Assembly: GCF_947503465.1 (NCBI RefSeq)
Contig: NZ_CANNDN010000001.1
Span: 186,001-250,000 of the forward strand
Direction: 5' to 3'
Length of the DNA stretch: 64,000 nt
Origin: an uncultured Tateyamaria sp.
GTDB lineage: Bacteria; Pseudomonadota; Alphaproteobacteria; Rhodobacterales; Rhodobacteraceae
The notes under the pieces are model-generated. The model was not told the DNA's origin, made no database searches, and saw nothing but the letters and a program-made list of their open reading frames with translations. A program made the position numbers and the translations under genes. Position 1 is the stretch's first letter; every line of letters begins with the position of its first letter. This document shows positions 62,344 through 64,000 of the stretch, piece after piece.

Positions 62344-62835
62344 ATGAGCGACATTGACGGATTGCAGCAGCGGTTGACGGCCGCCATGGACCGGATCGCC
62401 ACCGGCCTTGGCGGGCTGGATGCGGCAGGAGCTGACGAGACAGCCGCCCTTCAGGCCGCGCTTGAGGATGAACGGGTGGCAAACGCGCAATTGACCGAGC
62501 GGGTGCGCAAGTTGTCCGATGCGCAAGCGGCCGCCACGGCAGAGGCGGAGGCCGCCGCAGATGCGGCACGCGCACGGGTCGAGGAACTGGATCTGGAATT
62601 GCAGCGCCTGCGCAAGGCCAATGACCAGTTGCGCACATCAAACGCCGCACTGCGCGCCGCGAACGAGGAAGGGGTGGGAGAACCGCACCTGATCAACACG
62701 TCCATGATGGCCGAACTGGAAGGCCTGCGCGCCGCCCGCGCGGCAGATGTGGCCGAGGCCAGCAGCATCATTGGCGCGTTGGCGCCGCTTCTGGATCAAC
62801 TGGATGCCCCGGAAGAGGAGGACGCAGATGCCTGA
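62344..62835 (+). CDS. Coiled-coil protein upstream of ZapA
   Basis: A 163-residue acidic protein dominated by a coiled coil (about residues 35-115) with regular Ala/Leu heptads and few aromatic residues. No catalytic motif and no membrane segment are seen. It overlaps zapA by eight bases (62828-62835), so translation is coupled. Coiled-coil size and link to zapA suggest a cell-division partner with a ZapB-like role, but that is inference only. Confidence 0.75.
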   Translation: MSDIDGLQQRLTAAMDRIATGLGGLDAAGADETAALQAALEDERVANAQLTERVRKLSDAQAAATAEAEAAADAARARVEELDLELQRLRKANDQLRTSNAALRAANEEGVGEPHLINTSMMAELEGLRAARAADVAEASSIIGALAPLLDQLDAPEEEDADA

Positions 62836-63223
62836 GGTCACGATCAACATTGGCGGGCGCCCGTTTCAGGTGGCCTGCCAGGAAGGCGAAGAAAGCTATC
62901 TTCATTCGGCGGCCAAGATGCTGGATGACGAAGCACAGGTGCTGGCCGATCAGGCCGGGCGGATGCCCGAGGCGCGGATGCTGTTGATGGCGGGCCTGAT
63001 GCTGGCCGACAAGACCGCCAGCATCGAGGACCGCGTGACCGAGGTCGAGGCCAAGCTGGCCGAGCGCGAGGCGGAACTGGAAGGGCTGCGCACGATGGGC
63101 GCGCCGGAACCCGAGCGCATCGAAGTGCCCGTGGTGCCGCAGGCCGTCACCGACACGCTGGCGGAACTTGCCGCGCGGGCCGAAGCGCTGGCTGCGGAGG
63201 TCGAGGAAAAGACCGGCGGCTGA
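62828..63223 (+). CDS. zapA: Cell division protein ZapA
   Basis: A 131-residue ZapA-family protein that cross-links FtsZ filaments. It begins VTINIGGRPFQVACQEGEESYLHSAAKMLD, the diagnostic globular head, followed by a long helix (about residues 45-90) for dimerisation and an acidic C-terminal tail. ATG 62828 lies inside the end of the coiled-coil gene. The terminator at 63257-63290 follows. Confidence 0.92.
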   Translation: MPEVTINIGGRPFQVACQEGEESYLHSAAKMLDDEAQVLADQAGRMPEARMLLMAGLMLADKTASIEDRVTEVEAKLAEREAELEGLRTMGAPEPERIEVPVVPQAVTDTLAELAARAEALAAEVEEKTGG

Positions 63224-63256
63224 GCCGCCGCCCGGCACACACCAGACCCAAAGAAA

Positions 63257-63290
63257 GGCCGCGACCCCCCGCCGGGGCCGCGGCTTGTTT
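63257..63290 (+). terminator. Terminator-like hairpin after zapA
   Basis: GGCCGCGACCCC pairs with GGGGCCGCGGCT around a 5-nt loop (one mismatch, one G-T), followed by TGTTTC. The T-tract is weak. It separates zapA from the converging grxD. Confidence 0.6.
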
Positions 63291-63329
63291 CATTCCGGAT
63301 GGCTGTGCGCCACGCGCGTCGCCGCAGGT

Positions 63330-63692
63330 TCAGCCGTTGGCTTCGCGGATCTTGTCGGCGGCGTCCTTGTCGTAGGTCACGCCGTTTTCATCGAACAGCG
63401 TGTCCAGTTCGCCTGACAGCGTCATCTCAGTGATGATGTCGCATCCGCCCACGAACTCGCCCTTGACGTATAGCTGGGGGATGGTGGGCCAATCCGAAAA
63501 ATCCTTGATCCCCTGGCGCAGTTCCTCGTCCGCCAGCACGTTCACATCGGCGAAATCGACGCCCATGTAGTTCAGCACGCCCGCCACGCGGCTGGAAAAT
63601 CCGCACTGGGGCATGGATTTGGTGCCTTTCATATACAGCACCACGTCGTTGGTCTTGTTGGTTTCAGTGATCCGGCTTGCGGCATCGGTCAT
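63330..63692 (-). CDS. grxD: Monothiol glutaredoxin, Grx4/GrxD family
   Basis: A 120-residue CGFS-type monothiol glutaredoxin that binds and transfers Fe-S clusters. The active-site CGFS is in [16 protein letters not shown], with [19 protein letters not shown] downstream as the glutathione and cluster-binding part. ATG 63692 starts MTDAASRI; the open frame upstream belongs to the previous gene. It is preceded by a small gene whose stop is one base away, so it is probably in one operon, often with bolA further upstream. Confidence 0.94.
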   Translation of the reverse strand: MTDAASRITETNKTNDVVLYMKGTKSMPQCGFSSRVAGVLNYMGVDFADVNVLADEELRQGIKDFSDWPTIPQLYVKGEFVGGCDIITEMTLSGELDTLFDENGVTYDKDAADKIREANG

Positions 63693-63693
63693 G

Positions 63694-63993
63694 TCAGTTG
63701 CCTTTCTTTTGGAAGGCGCGGTGGAACCGCGCGGCATAGGTTTCGTCTTCGGGCATCGGTTTCACATGGGTGCTGGACCGGCCGAAAAAGCCGCCCTTGC
63801 CCACAAGCGTCGGCAACCGATCCGAAGTATCGTTGGCGCGGGTGGCCCGGTCGATCACATCCATATCCACGCCTTCCATGCCCAAGGGCACGCGGCGGTT
63901 CTGGCCCATCTCGTCCCGGCTGGGACGACGGCCCGCAAGGGGGCCGCGGGGCGCACGGCGAAAGGGCATGGACAGGATGCGCCACAGGCCCAT
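63694..63993 (-). CDS. Hypothetical protein in the grxD operon
   Basis: A 99-residue basic protein rich in Arg and Gly in the N-terminal half, with conserved-looking [35 protein letters not shown] at the C-terminus. No family was recognised. The first ATG is at 63993, 7 bp from the window end, so the ribosome site and true start cannot be judged; an internal Met nine residues in is an alternative. It stops one base before the grxD start codon. Confidence 0.65.
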   Translation of the reverse strand: MGLWRILSMPFRRAPRGPLAGRRPSRDEMGQNRRVPLGMEGVDMDVIDRATRANDTSDRLPTLVGKGGFFGRSSTHVKPMPEDETYAARFHRAFQKKGN

Positions 63994-64000
63994 GTCAGGG

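Overview
The window is GC-rich alphaproteobacterial DNA, almost certainly from a Rhodobacteraceae (Roseobacter-group) chromosome. The basis is a complete RcGTA-type gene transfer agent cluster, a PDH operon whose E1-beta carries its own lipoyl domain, FtsB next to pdhA, a GTTC-N7-GTTC LexA box, a TTAA-N7-TTAA CtrA box and a valine-catabolism operon of the kind common in this family. No tRNA, rRNA, CRISPR array or insertion sequence was seen.

Layout. 1-363: a 94-bp tandem repeat with hairpins. 364-2789: fabF and mltG. 2790-3133: a regulatory leader with a dispersed hairpin, a 16-bp palindrome, a CtrA box, a sigma70-like promoter and then a terminator-shaped hairpin before the first GTA gene. 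3134-17174: 17 GTA genes in canonical order (TerS, TerL, portal, g3.5, protease, capsid, adaptor, stopper, tail terminator, tail tube, g10, g10.1, short tape measure, distal tail, hub, NlpC/P60 peptidase, megatron), nearly all overlapping or closely spaced. The exceptions are two gaps holding strong RNA hairpins, after terL and after the capsid gene. 17362-22553: cysE, then pdhABC and ftsB on the minus strand. 22708-29397: an SDR enzyme, pgk, two overlapping cyclophilins, a drug-type MFS pump, and a bactofilin/LytM pair. 29534-33312: a ferritin-like protein, a TrkA/TrkH potassium system and Bcp. 33385-43461: an AsmA-like giant, queA, two MFS proteins, lpd and small proteins. 43555-47682: uvrA with a LexA box, and a convergent GAF-EAL gene. 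47773-54189: a valine/isobutyrate operon (mmsA, STAS-like protein, acyl-CoA dehydrogenase, RidA, and one ORF fusing 3-hydroxyisobutyryl-CoA hydrolase to 3-hydroxyisobutyrate dehydrogenase) with a divergent LysR regulator. 54364-63993: a CBS protein, coaD, a Sel1-like protein, tandem gap genes with a 47-residue membrane protein between them, a DUF808 protein, tkt, a coiled-coil/ZapA pair and grxD.

How it fits together. The GTA block is a domesticated phage particle factory that packages host DNA; lysis genes, head spikes and the GafA activator are not in this window. Central carbon genes appear to be co-regulated through small operators: one AT-rich palindrome with a central CG lies just ahead of both pdhA and lpd, which are 18 kb apart, and GTTA-CG-TAAC-type sites lie ahead of both gap genes. 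The most notable points are the GTA leader (CtrA box, promoter, terminator-like hairpin), the structured gap after the capsid gene, the two-enzyme valine-pathway fusion with an internal ribosome site, the shared PDH/Lpd operator and the paired gap genes that differ at the cofactor-selecting residue.
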